From contig JBELIP010000018.1 of the NCBI GenBank assembly GCA_042090785.1, forward strand, positions 1 to 41,228: DNA of 41,228 nucleotides, read 5' to 3'. The translations under genes were made by a program, and so were the position numbers. The notes beneath the pieces were generated by a model. That model had not been told where the DNA came from. It made no database searches and saw only the letters and a program-made list of their open reading frames with translations. The stretch's first letter is position 1; the number at the start of each line of letters is the position of its first letter. Positions 1-7,899 of the stretch are shown here, piece by piece. Source of the DNA: UBA7434 sp042090785. Its GTDB lineage: Bacteria; Pseudomonadota; Gammaproteobacteria; Pseudomonadales; UBA7434.

Positions 1-1533
1 ATCTCGCATCCCGATGCGGGTAAAACTACGATTACTGAAAAGTTATTGCTGCTCGGTAAGTTGATACAGGTAGCGGGCTCGGTTAAAGGCAAAAAAGCCG
101 ATAGACATGCAACATCGGATTGGATGAGCATGGAGCAGGAGCGGGGCATCTCCGTGACGTCATCGGTGATGCAGTTTCCTTATAAAGATCGCGTCGTTAA
201 TTTATTGGACACACCCGGCCACGAAGATTTCTCTGAAGATACTTACCGCACACTCACGGCTGTAGACTCCGCCTTGATGGTGGTTGATGGCGCAAAAGGC
301 GTTGAGGCGCGCACCATTAAATTAATGGAGGTGTGTCGTTTACGCAGTACACCTATCTTGAGCTTTGTTAATAAAATGGACCGTGATATTCGTGACCCCA
401 TTGAGTTGCTCGATGAAATAGAAGAAGTGTTAGGCATTGCCGCTGCGCCGATTAATTGGCCCATTGGTATGGGTAAAGGGTTTAAAGGCGTTTACAACTT
501 ATATACCGATACGATTCATGTGTTTGAACAAGGGCATAATTTTGTCGTTGCCGAAGATATTCAAGTGTCGGGTTTAAAATCGGATGAGGCAAAAACATTA
601 TTGGGTGTTTACTACGATGATTTTGTGGAAGAGATAGAGCTGGTGCGTGGTGCTAGTCATGAGTTTAACCAACAAGATTATTTAGACGGCCAATTAACAC
701 CGGTGTTTTTTGGTACGGCTATGGCGAATTTTGGTGTGCGTGAAATGCTCGATGGCTTTGTCGAGTGGGCACCAGCACCTATTGCTCGCCCCACAATTGA
801 TAGACAAGTTAATCCGTTAGAAGAAAAATTCTCGGGCTTTATTTTTAAAATTCAGGCTAATATGGACCCCAAGCATCGTGACCGTGTGGCCTTTATGCGT
901 ATTTGCTCAGGCTCTTATACTAAGGGTTTAAAAATGCACCATGTGCGTTTGGGTAAGGATGTAAAGATAGCTGACGCCGTTACGTTTAAAGCGGGTGAGC
1001 GAGAGGCGGTGAGTGAAGCATTGTCTGGCGACATTATTGGCTTGCATAATCATGGCACTATTCAAATTGGTGATACGTTTACTTCGGGTGAGATTTTAAA
1101 GTTCACTGGTATCCCGCATTTTGCGCCTGAATTGTTTAGACGTGTGCGTTTAAAAGATCCCTTAAAGATGAAAGCCTTGCAAAAAGGCTTGCAGCAGTTA
1201 GCCGAAGAGGGTTCTACACAGGTGTTTATGCCAAGGGGCAATAACGATTTAATTGTGGGTGCTGTGGGTGTTTTACAATTCGAGGTGGTTTCTTATCGCC
1301 TTAAAGATGAATACAAGGTGGAATGTATTTATGAGCCGGTTAACGTTTACACGGCGCACTGGGTTGAGTGTGACGATGAGAAAATGTTAGAGGAGTTTAA
1401 GCGTAAACAAAATGATAATTTAGCCATTGATGGCGGTGGGCATTTAAGTTATTTGGCGCCGACTCGCGTGAACCTTTCTTTAACACAAGAGCGCTGGCCT
1501 GATATTCAATTCCGCTCTACTCGCGAGCACTGA
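1..1533 (+). CDS. prfC: Peptide chain release factor 3 (5' end outside window)
   Basis: RF3 is a cytoplasmic translational GTPase that recycles RF1/RF2 from the ribosome after termination. The frame is open from base 1, so the start codon and about 15-20 residues lie outside the window. The G motifs are visible in order: P-loop SHPDAGKTT at the very start (the RF3 form of GxxxxGKT), RGISVT (switch I), DTPGHEDF (G3) and NKMDRD (G4). The 510 residues seen fit a family length near 530. The C-terminal part (PRGNNDLIVGAVGVLQFEVVS region) is typical of RF3 and separates it from EF-G. The gene ends in TGA and faces the adenylate cyclase gene, leaving about 56 bp between them with an imperfect 14-bp tandem repeat (1543-1570). 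Identification is firm; only the 5' end is missing. Confidence 0.97.
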   Translation: MSHPDAGKTTITEKLLLLGKLIQVAGSVKGKKADRHATSDWMSMEQERGISVTSSVMQFPYKDRVVNLLDTPGHEDFSEDTYRTLTAVDSALMVVDGAKGVEARTIKLMEVCRLRSTPILSFVNKMDRDIRDPIELLDEIEEVLGIAAAPINWPIGMGKGFKGVYNLYTDTIHVFEQGHNFVVAEDIQVSGLKSDEAKTLLGVYYDDFVEEIELVRGASHEFNQQDYLDGQLTPVFFGTAMANFGVREMLDGFVEWAPAPIARPTIDRQVNPLEEKFSGFIFKIQANMDPKHRDRVAFMRICSGSYTKGLKMHHVRLGKDVKIADAVTFKAGEREAVSEALSGDIIGLHNHGTIQIGDTFTSGEILKFTGIPHFAPELFRRVRLKDPLKMKALQKGLQQLAEEGSTQVFMPRGNNDLIVGAVGVLQFEVVSYRLKDEYKVECIYEPVNVYTAHWVECDDEKMLEEFKRKQNDNLAIDGGGHLSYLAPTRVNLSLTQERWPDIQFRSTREH

Positions 1534-1589
1534 TCATTAAAGGCTAACTATTAAAAGCTAGCGATTAAAAATCAGTTGCTTAAAGCCAG

Positions 1590-3314
1590 TTACTGTTTCA
1601 TTAAATCATTGATCAATGACTGGTTAGCACCGCTGCGCTCTTGCGATATATTGTAAACGTTATAAGCCGAGACAGGGTTGCTTTTACCCCTTATTTTAAT
1701 GGTTTTATGGTTGTCTACGCTCAGTGTGTACGTTTCTTTTAAGGCATCATGGCATTGTTCTTGAATAATAACTTGTCCCTGCTGGGCCTCATTACATAAC
1801 CTTGATGCTAGGTTTACTGCATCACCAATAACGGTGTATTCCATGCGATCTTTGGAGCCGAGTAAGCCGGCGAGCATTTGCCCGCTGTTAATACCAATAC
1901 GAAGGTGAATGGGAATTAAACCTTGGTCAATACGTTTTTTGTTAATGCGCTCGGTTAATTCTTGCATGAGTAATGCGCAGCAAACAGCATGGTATTGGTG
2001 GTCGCTATCGGCTCTGGCGGCACCAAAAACAATCATCACGCAGTCGCCTAAAAATTTATCGACAGTGCCAAAATGCAATTTGGCACAAGCCGCGTAATAG
2101 CCAAAGTATTCGTTTAATAGTTTGCTCACTTCTTCGGGCGACATTTGTTCTGACATTTGTGTAAAGCCGACAATATCAGCGAACAATGCGGTGGCTTGTA
2201 CGTTCTCACCTTTAAAGTTGACATTGTCGAGTTCGCTAATCACTTTGTTGGCAACGTCAGGGTCTACAAATTTATTCAAAGCGTTTTCAACTTCTGACTT
2301 GCGCGCTAAGTCTTTGCTCATGCGGTTAAGCGACTGAATAAGCTGACCTAACTCATCATTACGACGCTCGGGTATATGTGTTAAATCACCGTTGTGAATA
2401 TTGGCCGCAACGGTAGCAATATATTTTAACGGTGCCGTGACATGGCGACTCATAAAGAAAATAATGGTGGTAAGTAGCAAGCACAGCGCAATAGTGGTGG
2501 TGAATAACGTATAAGCCATTTGTTCAAAATGGCCCATTAACGAAGACTCATTAAATACCGCAACCGCAAAGCCGCCGGTGGCGTTTCTAAAGGTTATTGG
2601 ATGTGAATAAACAACGCCGTAGTCAAACGTGGAGGCATTTGCCGCCTGTGCTTGAAATTCGTCGACTGGAAAAATGGATTTAGATTGTTTTAAATCACTG
2701 GCAGTTCTACTCGGCAAGATGCCAGTCACGGCAATGGCTTCGCCATGATGGTTATAAATACCTGAGCCAATAAAATTATTATCGAGTGACACTTGATTAA
2801 TTAACACGCCAAGTTCCATTTTGGCATCGGCGAATAAGGGCTCTACAGCACTGGCTGCGAGTTGCGCTGTGATAACACGCGCAAATTGATCCATCTGCTT
2901 TTGCTGAAAGTTACGATGCGCATCAATCATAATATAGGCAAGTGCAATCATGCCAAACAGTAAAGGCAGCAAAAAATAAGCTGAGACTTTTAATTCAATT
3001 GGAAAGCGGATGCCGGGCAGCTTTATGGCTTCTAGTCTTGGCTGGCTTCGACGCTCTTGTCTTTTTTCGGAGTCGTTTTCAGACCTACGTTCAGANNNNN
3101 NNNNNNNNNNNNNNNNNNNNNNNNNNNNNNNNNNNNNNNNNNNNNNNNNNNNNNNNNNNNNNNNNNNNNNNNNNNNNNNNNNNNNNNNNNNNNNNCTACG
3201 TTCAGACCTACGTTCAGAGCTCTGACTGAGCTGATCCATTGGAAGGGCATCAGTACGCTGGCCATTACTAGCATCGCTGGATCGTCTTTGGTGTTCAGAA
3301 TTATTGTTTTGCAC
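1590..3314 (-). CDS. Membrane-bound class III adenylate cyclase with HAMP domain, interrupted by assembly gap
   Basis: Predicted to make cAMP from ATP at the inner membrane. Order of parts: a hydrophilic N-terminus of SERR repeats (containing the N gap), a first membrane segment (SAYFLLPLLFGMIALAYIMI), a periplasmic sensor of about 130 residues, a second membrane segment (LFTTTIALCLLLTTIIFF), a HAMP linker, then a CHD catalytic domain. The catalytic domain has the first metal-binding Asp in FADIVGFT (codon at 2175-2177), the second in GDCVMIVFG, and the transition-state region DAVNLASR. The Lys in TVDKFLGD and the Asp in YTVIGDAVN match adenylate rather than guanylate specificity. The start is GTG at 3314, with GGAA about 9 nt upstream. 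Both gap edges read in the same frame, but 100 N is a placeholder size, so the true protein length is unknown. The sensor ligand cannot be told from sequence. Confidence 0.9.
   Translation of the reverse strand: MQNNNSEHQRRSSDASNGQRTDALPMDQLSQSSERRSERXXXXXXXXXXXXXXXXXXXXXXXXXXXXXXXXXXSERRSENDSEKRQERRSQPRLEAIKLPGIRFPIELKVSAYFLLPLLFGMIALAYIMIDAHRNFQQKQMDQFARVITAQLAASAVEPLFADAKMELGVLINQVSLDNNFIGSGIYNHHGEAIAVTGILPSRTASDLKQSKSIFPVDEFQAQAANASTFDYGVVYSHPITFRNATGGFAVAVFNESSLMGHFEQMAYTLFTTTIALCLLLTTIIFFMSRHVTAPLKYIATVAANIHNGDLTHIPERRNDELGQLIQSLNRMSKDLARKSEVENALNKFVDPDVANKVISELDNVNFKGENVQATALFADIVGFTQMSEQMSPEEVSKLLNEYFGYYAACAKLHFGTVDKFLGDCVMIVFGAARADSDHQYHAVCCALLMQELTERINKKRIDQGLIPIHLRIGINSGQMLAGLLGSKDRMEYTVIGDAVNLASRLCNEAQQGQVIIQEQCHDALKETYTLSVDNHKTIKIRGKSNPVSAYNVYNISQERSGANQSLINDLMKQ
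3084..3218 (-). repeat. 12-bp tandem repeat encoding Ser-Glu-Arg-Arg, containing the gap
   Basis: Copies of the 12-bp unit cctacgttcaga (plus strand) are seen at 3084-3095, 3196-3206 (first base lost in the gap) and 3207-3218. On the minus strand each unit reads Ser-Glu-Arg-Arg inside the cyclase N-terminus. Repeat copies abut both gap edges, so the gap probably marks a longer array that the assembly could not resolve. Degenerate copies continue downstream in the protein (SEKRQERRSQ). Confidence 0.9.
3096..3195. other. Assembly gap (100 N)
   Basis: Exactly 100 N, the conventional placeholder for a gap of unknown size. It lies inside the 12-bp tandem repeat of the adenylate cyclase gene, so real copy number and protein length cannot be read. 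Confidence 0.99.
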
Positions 3315-3690
3315 AACGGTGTTCCACGACTGAGCTAATCGATGTCTTATTGTAGACGGCTGATAAACGCGTTATTGAGAAGCGTTAAATACGCTAAATG
3401 ACCAATTTGTGAAGCGTCTCACAATCATTTTGGCTACTAGTAACTCTAGTTGATTTACCATGATTTGCGACCGATAAGCGCAATTATTGGTTAATTTTTA
3501 TTCATTTGCTCGGTTGGTGGCGGATTTTCGATAAAATTTTACACTCGTTATCAATAATTGGCTTGCAATGCGCTTGCGAGAAGAGCCGAATAGCCGTTGG
3601 TAAAAGTGTCAGCTAAGAGCGGGTTAACCGCCGTCACTTTTACTCGAGGAAACATCATTGTTTTTTAATTAGTATTAAATAGGGGATTGT
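3315..3690. other. Intergenic region between divergent cyclase and lipoprotein genes
   Basis: About 375 bp with no supportable gene. It must hold the divergent promoters of both neighbours. I could not pick a convincing -35/-10 pair; taaaat near 3532 is a possible -10 for the rightward gene. The one clear structure is the two-tier inverted repeat at 3600-3643. Confidence 0.6.
3600..3643 (+). other. Two-tier inverted repeat in the leader of the lipoprotein gene
   Basis: The outer arms gtaaaagtg (3600-3608) and cacttttac (3635-3643) are perfect complements. An inner gcgg (3619-3622) / ccgc (3628-3631) stem caps the loop. It ends 47 bp before the lipoprotein start. A T-rich stretch follows only 15 bp later, so this is more likely a leader hairpin or operator than a classic terminator. 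Confidence 0.4.
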
Positions 3691-4065
3691 ATGAATATCG
3701 TATGTAAATCTTTAATTGCTATGTTAACTGCCATAGTTTTAGTTGCTTGTAATAGTGATGATGGCTCAGTTATTTCCAATGCTAGCGAAGCTGCTTCTGA
3801 TGCGGTTGAGGGTACTTTAGAGAGTGTCAGCGGTGCATTAGATGGCGTAACAGAAAGTGCCGGTGATATGGTTGATAGTGCCTCGGACGCTGTTGGCAAT
3901 GCGGTTGATAGTGCGTCTGAAATGGCGACTGATGCGGCCGACGCGATTAGCGATATGAGTGGCGAACTGAATGAAGAGCTGAGTGACGTCGAAGCTGCGG
4001 ATGTTGAAGTTGACACATCGGCGATTGATGTTGCCAAAGCAGATGTAGATACTTTGTTGCAGTAA
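3691..4065 (+). CDS. Small acidic lipoprotein with amphipathic repeats
   Basis: A 124-residue protein that I cannot assign to a named family. It has a type II signal peptide with lipobox LVAC, making Cys20 the predicted lipidated residue. The +2 residue is Asn rather than Asp, so outer-membrane sorting is plausible. The mature part has almost no aromatic residues. It is rich in Ala, Ser, Asp and Val, with a loose repeat of the type S-A-S-D-A-V-x-x-A-V-D over residues 30-90, as expected for one long amphipathic helix or coiled coil. A good ribosome site (aggggatt) lies just before the ATG. It stands alone between divergent and convergent neighbours. By analogy with other small helical lipoproteins it may be an envelope spacer, but that is only a guess. 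Confidence 0.75.
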   Translation: MNIVCKSLIAMLTAIVLVACNSDDGSVISNASEAASDAVEGTLESVSGALDGVTESAGDMVDSASDAVGNAVDSASEMATDAADAISDMSGELNEELSDVEAADVEVDTSAIDVAKADVDTLLQ

Positions 4066-4097
4066 AACAGTTTATTTGTTGATGCAATAATAAAATA

Positions 4098-4138
4098 GCT
4101 AGCCGGTATAATGCTAAAAAAAATTATGCCGGCATAGC
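4098..4138. terminator. Hairpin between convergent genes, possible bidirectional terminator
   Basis: gccggtataa (4102-4111) pairs with ttatgccggc (4124-4133) with one G-T pair. The stem extends by gcta/tagc across a bulge. It lies between the convergent lipoprotein and CNNM genes. The U-tract is weak on both strands, hence the modest confidence. Confidence 0.45.
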
Positions 4139-4173
4139 AATATAGCCAAAAAAATAATAAATTTTAAACGGTG

Positions 4174-5253
4174 TTAGTTTTGTGCTTCTTTATCTACGCC
4201 CATTTTCTTTCGTCGTAGCATGCCTAAGCGATGCGCTAATACTTGCATATCTTCAACGGTATCTGATTCATCCATAATTTCTAAGCCGAGCAAACTTTCA
4301 AGAATATCTTCAAAAGTAATAATGCCCTGTGTGTCGCCGTATTCGCTAACTACCAGCATGATATGCACACCACTACCAACAAACCTTTCGAATGCCTGTA
4401 GTAACGAAAAAGCATCTAATATCGCATCAAGTTCGCGTCTAAAATGTTTAAGGGCGACTTCACCTTGGCCATTATTTTGCGCAATGAGTAAGTCATCTCG
4501 TAACACGAAGCCGGTTATTTTATCCTGATCAGTATAAATAGGAATGCGCGAGAACATCGTACGGTTTTGTTTGCTTAGTAACTCGGCAATTGAGCTGTCT
4601 TCATGCATGGCAAATACGACGGAACGCGGTGTCATAACGCTACGTACTTTTTCTTCTCGCAGACGAAATAAATTATTCAGTACCAGCGATTCATGTTTGG
4701 CGAGCTGGCCTTCTTGTTCACCCAGTTTGGCCATGGCCGAAAACTCTTTACGGCTAAACCCTTGCAGTGTTGCTTCGTGCGATAAACCTTGGGTTAATTT
4801 ATTTGAGAGTAAAACAAAGGGATATAACAGCCGAATTAAAAAGCGCAAGCTGTAGGCGGTTATAGGTGCGAGCTTACGCCAATAGTTCGCGCCTAAGGCT
4901 TTAGGAATAATTTCAGAAAATATCAGAATCACTAACGTGAGAATGGCAGAGAAAATGCCTAAATAGACACTACCAAATATGGTTGCAGCCTGTGCACCGG
5001 CGCCAGCAGCGCCCATGGTATGAGCAATGGTGTTTAACGTTAGAATCACCGCCAGCGGGCTGTTGATATCTTCTTTGAGTTCTCGCAGCACAGGGCCATG
5101 GGCTTTGCCTTCTTGTTCTGCGTTAACAATATATGACATAGAAACGCTTAATAGCACCGCCTCTGCAATGGAGCAGAGAAATGAAAAACCAACAGCAATA
5201 ATAATAAAGGTCGTTAGTAATAGCATGGCTGCTATTGTGCCCAATAAAATCAA
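4174..5253 (-). CDS. CNNM/DUF21-CBS transporter protein lacking the CorC/HlyC C-terminal domain
   Basis: A 359-residue inner-membrane protein of the CNNM (DUF21) family, linked in other organisms to Mg2+/Co2+ or Na+-coupled divalent cation export. Residues 1-165 hold the membrane domain, with hydrophobic segments near 1-30, 65-90, 95-120 and 130-150 and the conserved IFSEIIPKALGA stretch. A CBS pair follows (VRSVMTPRSVVFAM... and HIMLVVSEYGDTQGIITFEDILESLLG), where nucleotide binding would gate transport. Many relatives end in a CorC_HlyC domain of about 80 residues; here only a short basic tail remains. The longest frame starts with TTG at 5253; ATG at 5226 is a reasonable alternative. It is a single gene with no obvious partner. 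The family call is firm; the ion is not determined. Confidence 0.88.
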   Translation of the reverse strand: MILLGTIAAMLLLTTFIIIAVGFSFLCSIAEAVLLSVSMSYIVNAEQEGKAHGPVLRELKEDINSPLAVILTLNTIAHTMGAAGAGAQAATIFGSVYLGIFSAILTLVILIFSEIIPKALGANYWRKLAPITAYSLRFLIRLLYPFVLLSNKLTQGLSHEATLQGFSRKEFSAMAKLGEQEGQLAKHESLVLNNLFRLREEKVRSVMTPRSVVFAMHEDSSIAELLSKQNRTMFSRIPIYTDQDKITGFVLRDDLLIAQNNGQGEVALKHFRRELDAILDAFSLLQAFERFVGSGVHIMLVVSEYGDTQGIITFEDILESLLGLEIMDESDTVEDMQVLAHRLGMLRRKKMGVDKEAQN

Positions 5254-5341
5254 GAAATGACATTTAAATTAATGAGTATTCGAGATTTTCTTGGTAAAAA
5301 CTCAAAGACACATCAAGTATCGGTTATAGATATTTAATACT

Positions 5342-5364
5342 CAGTCATTCAGTCATTCAGTCAC
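5342..5364. repeat. 8-bp tandem repeat (about 2.9 copies)
   Basis: cagtcatt occurs at 5342-5349 and 5350-5357, followed by a partial copy to 5364. It lies between the CNNM gene start and the selO stop. Confidence 0.8.
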
Positions 5365-5382
5365 TGGTACTTTTTTATCCTA

Positions 5383-6840
5383 TTAGGACGAACAACTCAC
5401 ACTGATACGCTTACCCCAATCGGGCGGCTGTTTTGCATAATCTTCAAAGGCCGGTTGCTCGTCAAAAGGCTTGCTTAATACTTCTGCCAATTGCTCTAGT
5501 TCTTTATAGTCACCTGCTTCGGCTTTTTCTATCGCTTGCTGCGCTAAGTAATTGCGTAATACATATTTAGGATTAACTTTGGCCATCGCTTGCTGCCGTT
5601 CTGTCTCGTCAATGCCTTCTTCTTTTAACCGCTGTTGATATTGACTCAGCCAAGCGTCAAAGCTGTCTCTATCTATAAAGTTATCACGCAGCGGATGCTG
5701 CTTATCATTGCTGTTAACCGTGCCGAGCTGCCTAAAGGTATTGGTGAAATCGGCTGCTGAACTTTGCATTAATTGTAATAATTCAGAAACGAGCGATTGG
5801 TCGTTATCACTCGCCGTTTGCAAGCCAAGCTTGTTGCGCATCAGCGTGGAGTAATGGCCTATAAGGCTAGGGCGATAGCCCTCTAGTGCGGCTTTAATTT
5901 GTGTTTCATCAATTAATGATGATAGTGCTTGTGCGAGTGCATTAAGATTCCACAGTGCGACACCTGGCTGTGCATTAAAAGCATAGCGGCCTGAATGGTC
6001 TGAGTGATTACAAATAAAGCCTTCGTTGTAATCATCTAAAAAGCCAAAGGGGCCGTAATCAAAAGTCTCGCCAATAATAGACATATTGTCAGTGTTCATA
6101 ACGCCGTGGGCAAAACCAACACTTTGCCATTGGGCAATCATTAATGCGGTTTTTTCTACCACTTGCGAGAAAAAAACAGCATACCGTTGGCTGCCGTTAT
6201 ATTCGGCGGCTTTTGGAAAGTGTTTATCAATACAATAATCGGCTAGCTTTTTTACCAGTTCGGGTTGCTCGGTATAGTGAAAAAACTCAAAACTACCAAA
6301 GCGAATATGGCTGCCTGCTACGCGAACTAACATGGCAGCATGCTCTTCTTTTTCGCGCCAAACGGTTTGCTCGCCAGAAGTAATGCAAAGCGACCGTGTG
6401 GATGCAATACCCAGTGCGCTCATGGCTTGACCGCATAAGTATTCTCTAATACTCGATCGTAATACTGCACGACCATCACCCATGCGTGAATAGGGGGTGG
6501 GTCCTGCGCCTTTTAAATGCAGGTCGAATGTCCCTTGGGCTGTATTAACTTCGCCTAATAATAAGCCACGACCATCACCTAACTGATTAACATAGTGGCC
6601 AAATTGGTGGCCAGCATAAACCATGGCAAGCGACTTGCTGTTGGCTAGGGCGGCGCCACCACTAAATGCGGATAAAAACGGTTCACCATTGTTGCTGAAT
6701 AAATCCATCCCCAAGCTATTTGCTAGTGCTTGATTGCGAATAACCCAGTGCGATTTGCCAATAGGGCTAGCTGTTGTAGCGCTATAGAGTCGCGAATCGA
6801 GTTGTGCAAAGCTATTGCTTAGTGTGGGTATGGGATTCAT
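5383..6840 (-). CDS. selO: Protein adenylyltransferase SelO (YdiU family)
   Basis: A pseudokinase-fold enzyme that transfers AMP from ATP to Ser/Thr/Tyr of target proteins; in E. coli it is tied to oxidative stress. Length 485 matches the family (about 480). Visible signatures are GHQFGHYVNQLGDGRG (residues 77-91), the nucleotide-binding Lys110 in LHLKGAGPTPYSR, the catalytic-loop-like HGVMNTDN (N249, D251) and the DFG-like D261 in DYGPFGF. The protein ends Cys-Ser-Ser. In vertebrate SelO the corresponding antepenultimate residue is selenocysteine, so this is the cysteine form. The stop is a plain TAA with no sign of a recoded codon. The start is ATG at 6840. It appears monocistronic, with 172 bp to the next upstream gene. 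Confidence 0.95.
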   Translation of the reverse strand: MNPIPTLSNSFAQLDSRLYSATTASPIGKSHWVIRNQALANSLGMDLFSNNGEPFLSAFSGGAALANSKSLAMVYAGHQFGHYVNQLGDGRGLLLGEVNTAQGTFDLHLKGAGPTPYSRMGDGRAVLRSSIREYLCGQAMSALGIASTRSLCITSGEQTVWREKEEHAAMLVRVAGSHIRFGSFEFFHYTEQPELVKKLADYCIDKHFPKAAEYNGSQRYAVFFSQVVEKTALMIAQWQSVGFAHGVMNTDNMSIIGETFDYGPFGFLDDYNEGFICNHSDHSGRYAFNAQPGVALWNLNALAQALSSLIDETQIKAALEGYRPSLIGHYSTLMRNKLGLQTASDNDQSLVSELLQLMQSSAADFTNTFRQLGTVNSNDKQHPLRDNFIDRDSFDAWLSQYQQRLKEEGIDETERQQAMAKVNPKYVLRNYLAQQAIEKAEAGDYKELEQLAEVLSKPFDEQPAFEDYAKQPPDWGKRISVSCSS

Positions 6841-7013
6841 AGATAAATAATGTATTAAAGGCTTAATTGTATTTTATTGTATAGGATTGTGGCGCAAGTA
6901 TATCGCTAAAATGGCAAGTGTGGAAAAGGGATAATAAAAACGAGCAATGTAAGAAAAAACTGATGGAGGTGGGCTGGTAGGGTAAAGCCTGAGAGTAGCG
7001 ATGGCAGCTATGT

Positions 7014-7559
7014 TTATCCTGCTAAGCGAAATTTAATAGGCATAATGACTTCAAAGAATTCGCCATGAAGATTTTTTGGCGCAGCTGGAAATGGCGATGA
7101 GTTTTTTACCGCGCGTGCTGCGGCCTTATTTAATGAGCTAAAGTCGGCGCGCTTATCGTAGTTAACATTTTGTATTTTACCATCGCGGCTAATAGTGAGT
7201 TTTAGTATGACATCACCTTGTTGGTTTCTATCGATTGCGGATTCTGGATATATAACGTGTTGATAAGTTTTTTTTAATAAGCTTGAACGATAAATTCGAA
7301 ATAACCCCGCTTGCTGGGCTGATGACTGTGTTTGGCTGACGGCTGGCGTGTTTTTAATGGCGGGCGGTTGTTCAAACTGGTTGTCGAGCTTTATAGTGAT
7401 TTCATTATCATTGGTGGATTTTAAAACCGACTGGGTGCTGCTATTAGCATGATCTTCGATAAGTTCAGAAGCATGAGTGAGCGTGATATGACTCGCTAAA
7501 CTAGTAACGATAAGCCATTTGAAAAAATTGGCTAATGTTGTTGAGCGTATAATTTTCAT
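7014..7559 (-). CDS. Periplasmic protein with TonB C-terminal domain
   Basis: A 181-residue protein with a cleavable-looking signal peptide (hydrophobic residues 10-30, ending near THA) instead of the uncleaved anchor of true TonB. It has a low-complexity linker and a C-terminal TonB-like fold from about residue 95 (YPESAIDRNQQGDVILKLTI, then the SSPFPAAP turn and the VIMPIKFRL strand). The classical Pro-Lys spacer is absent, and no exbB/exbD or receptor gene lies nearby. It may therefore not transduce energy itself; relatives are often annotated only as energy transducer TonB. The start ATG is supported by AAAGG 9 nt upstream. The domain call is good; the biological role is unknown. Confidence 0.8.
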   Translation of the reverse strand: MKIIRSTTLANFFKWLIVTSLASHITLTHASELIEDHANSSTQSVLKSTNDNEITIKLDNQFEQPPAIKNTPAVSQTQSSAQQAGLFRIYRSSLLKKTYQHVIYPESAIDRNQQGDVILKLTISRDGKIQNVNYDKRADFSSLNKAAARAVKNSSPFPAAPKNLHGEFFEVIMPIKFRLAG

Positions 7560-7899
7560 AACCCAAAACCTTTAAATAATGAATAGTTAAATGTATCGAT
7601 TTATTATTTTAGGTGGGGAATGGCGCAAAATGATTGAGCAATAGTTCTTGTAGAGACCTTCAGTATTACTTTCGTAATAGTTAACAGTATAGTTGGGCTT
7701 AAAAAAATCACATGAACTATTTAAAATAAATGGTCGATATTTAAATTTTATAACATGGATTAAGCATAATTTATGCTTTTTTAGCGATAAATCATGACTC
7801 GTTCTCATATTATACTTATCGAGTGATCAGAAAGTTAAGAGGTTTATGTGTAAGAGCTATATGTGTAATAGCTATATGTTTAATAGCTAGGGGGTAATC
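7560..7899. other. AT-rich intergenic region with short repeats
   Basis: About 340 bp, very AT-rich. The only open frame on the minus strand (7587-7808) has a composition unlike a protein and no ribosome site, so I do not call it. The region contains the hairpin aagcata/tatgctt near 7762-7779 followed by T residues on the plus strand, and the 15-bp tandem repeat at 7846-7889. I see nothing else. Confidence 0.6.
7846..7889. repeat. 15-bp tandem repeat, three copies
   Basis: Units start at 7846 (atgtgtaagagctat), 7861 (atgtgtaatagctat) and 7876 (atgtttaatagcta). They end just past the stop codon of the lytic transglycosylase gene. Confidence 0.85.

Noticed and set aside
3032..3338. Other open frames running through the N gap on both strands
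   Set aside because: They are open only because N codons are not stops and the 12-bp repeat is free of stops in several frames; only the cyclase frame has domains on its long side.
5383..5391. Selenocysteine recoding at the SelO C-terminus
   Set aside because: The codon at the Sec position is TGT (Cys), followed by two Ser codons and TAA; nothing needs recoding.
7762..7785. Plus-strand terminator hairpin aagcata/tatgctt with T-run
   Set aside because: No plus-strand gene or promoter precedes it, and on the minus strand the T-run is on the wrong side.
7587..7808. 73-residue minus-strand open frame
   Set aside because: It lies in very AT-rich DNA, lacks a ribosome site and a domain, and has an implausible composition for a folded or exported protein; treated as chance.
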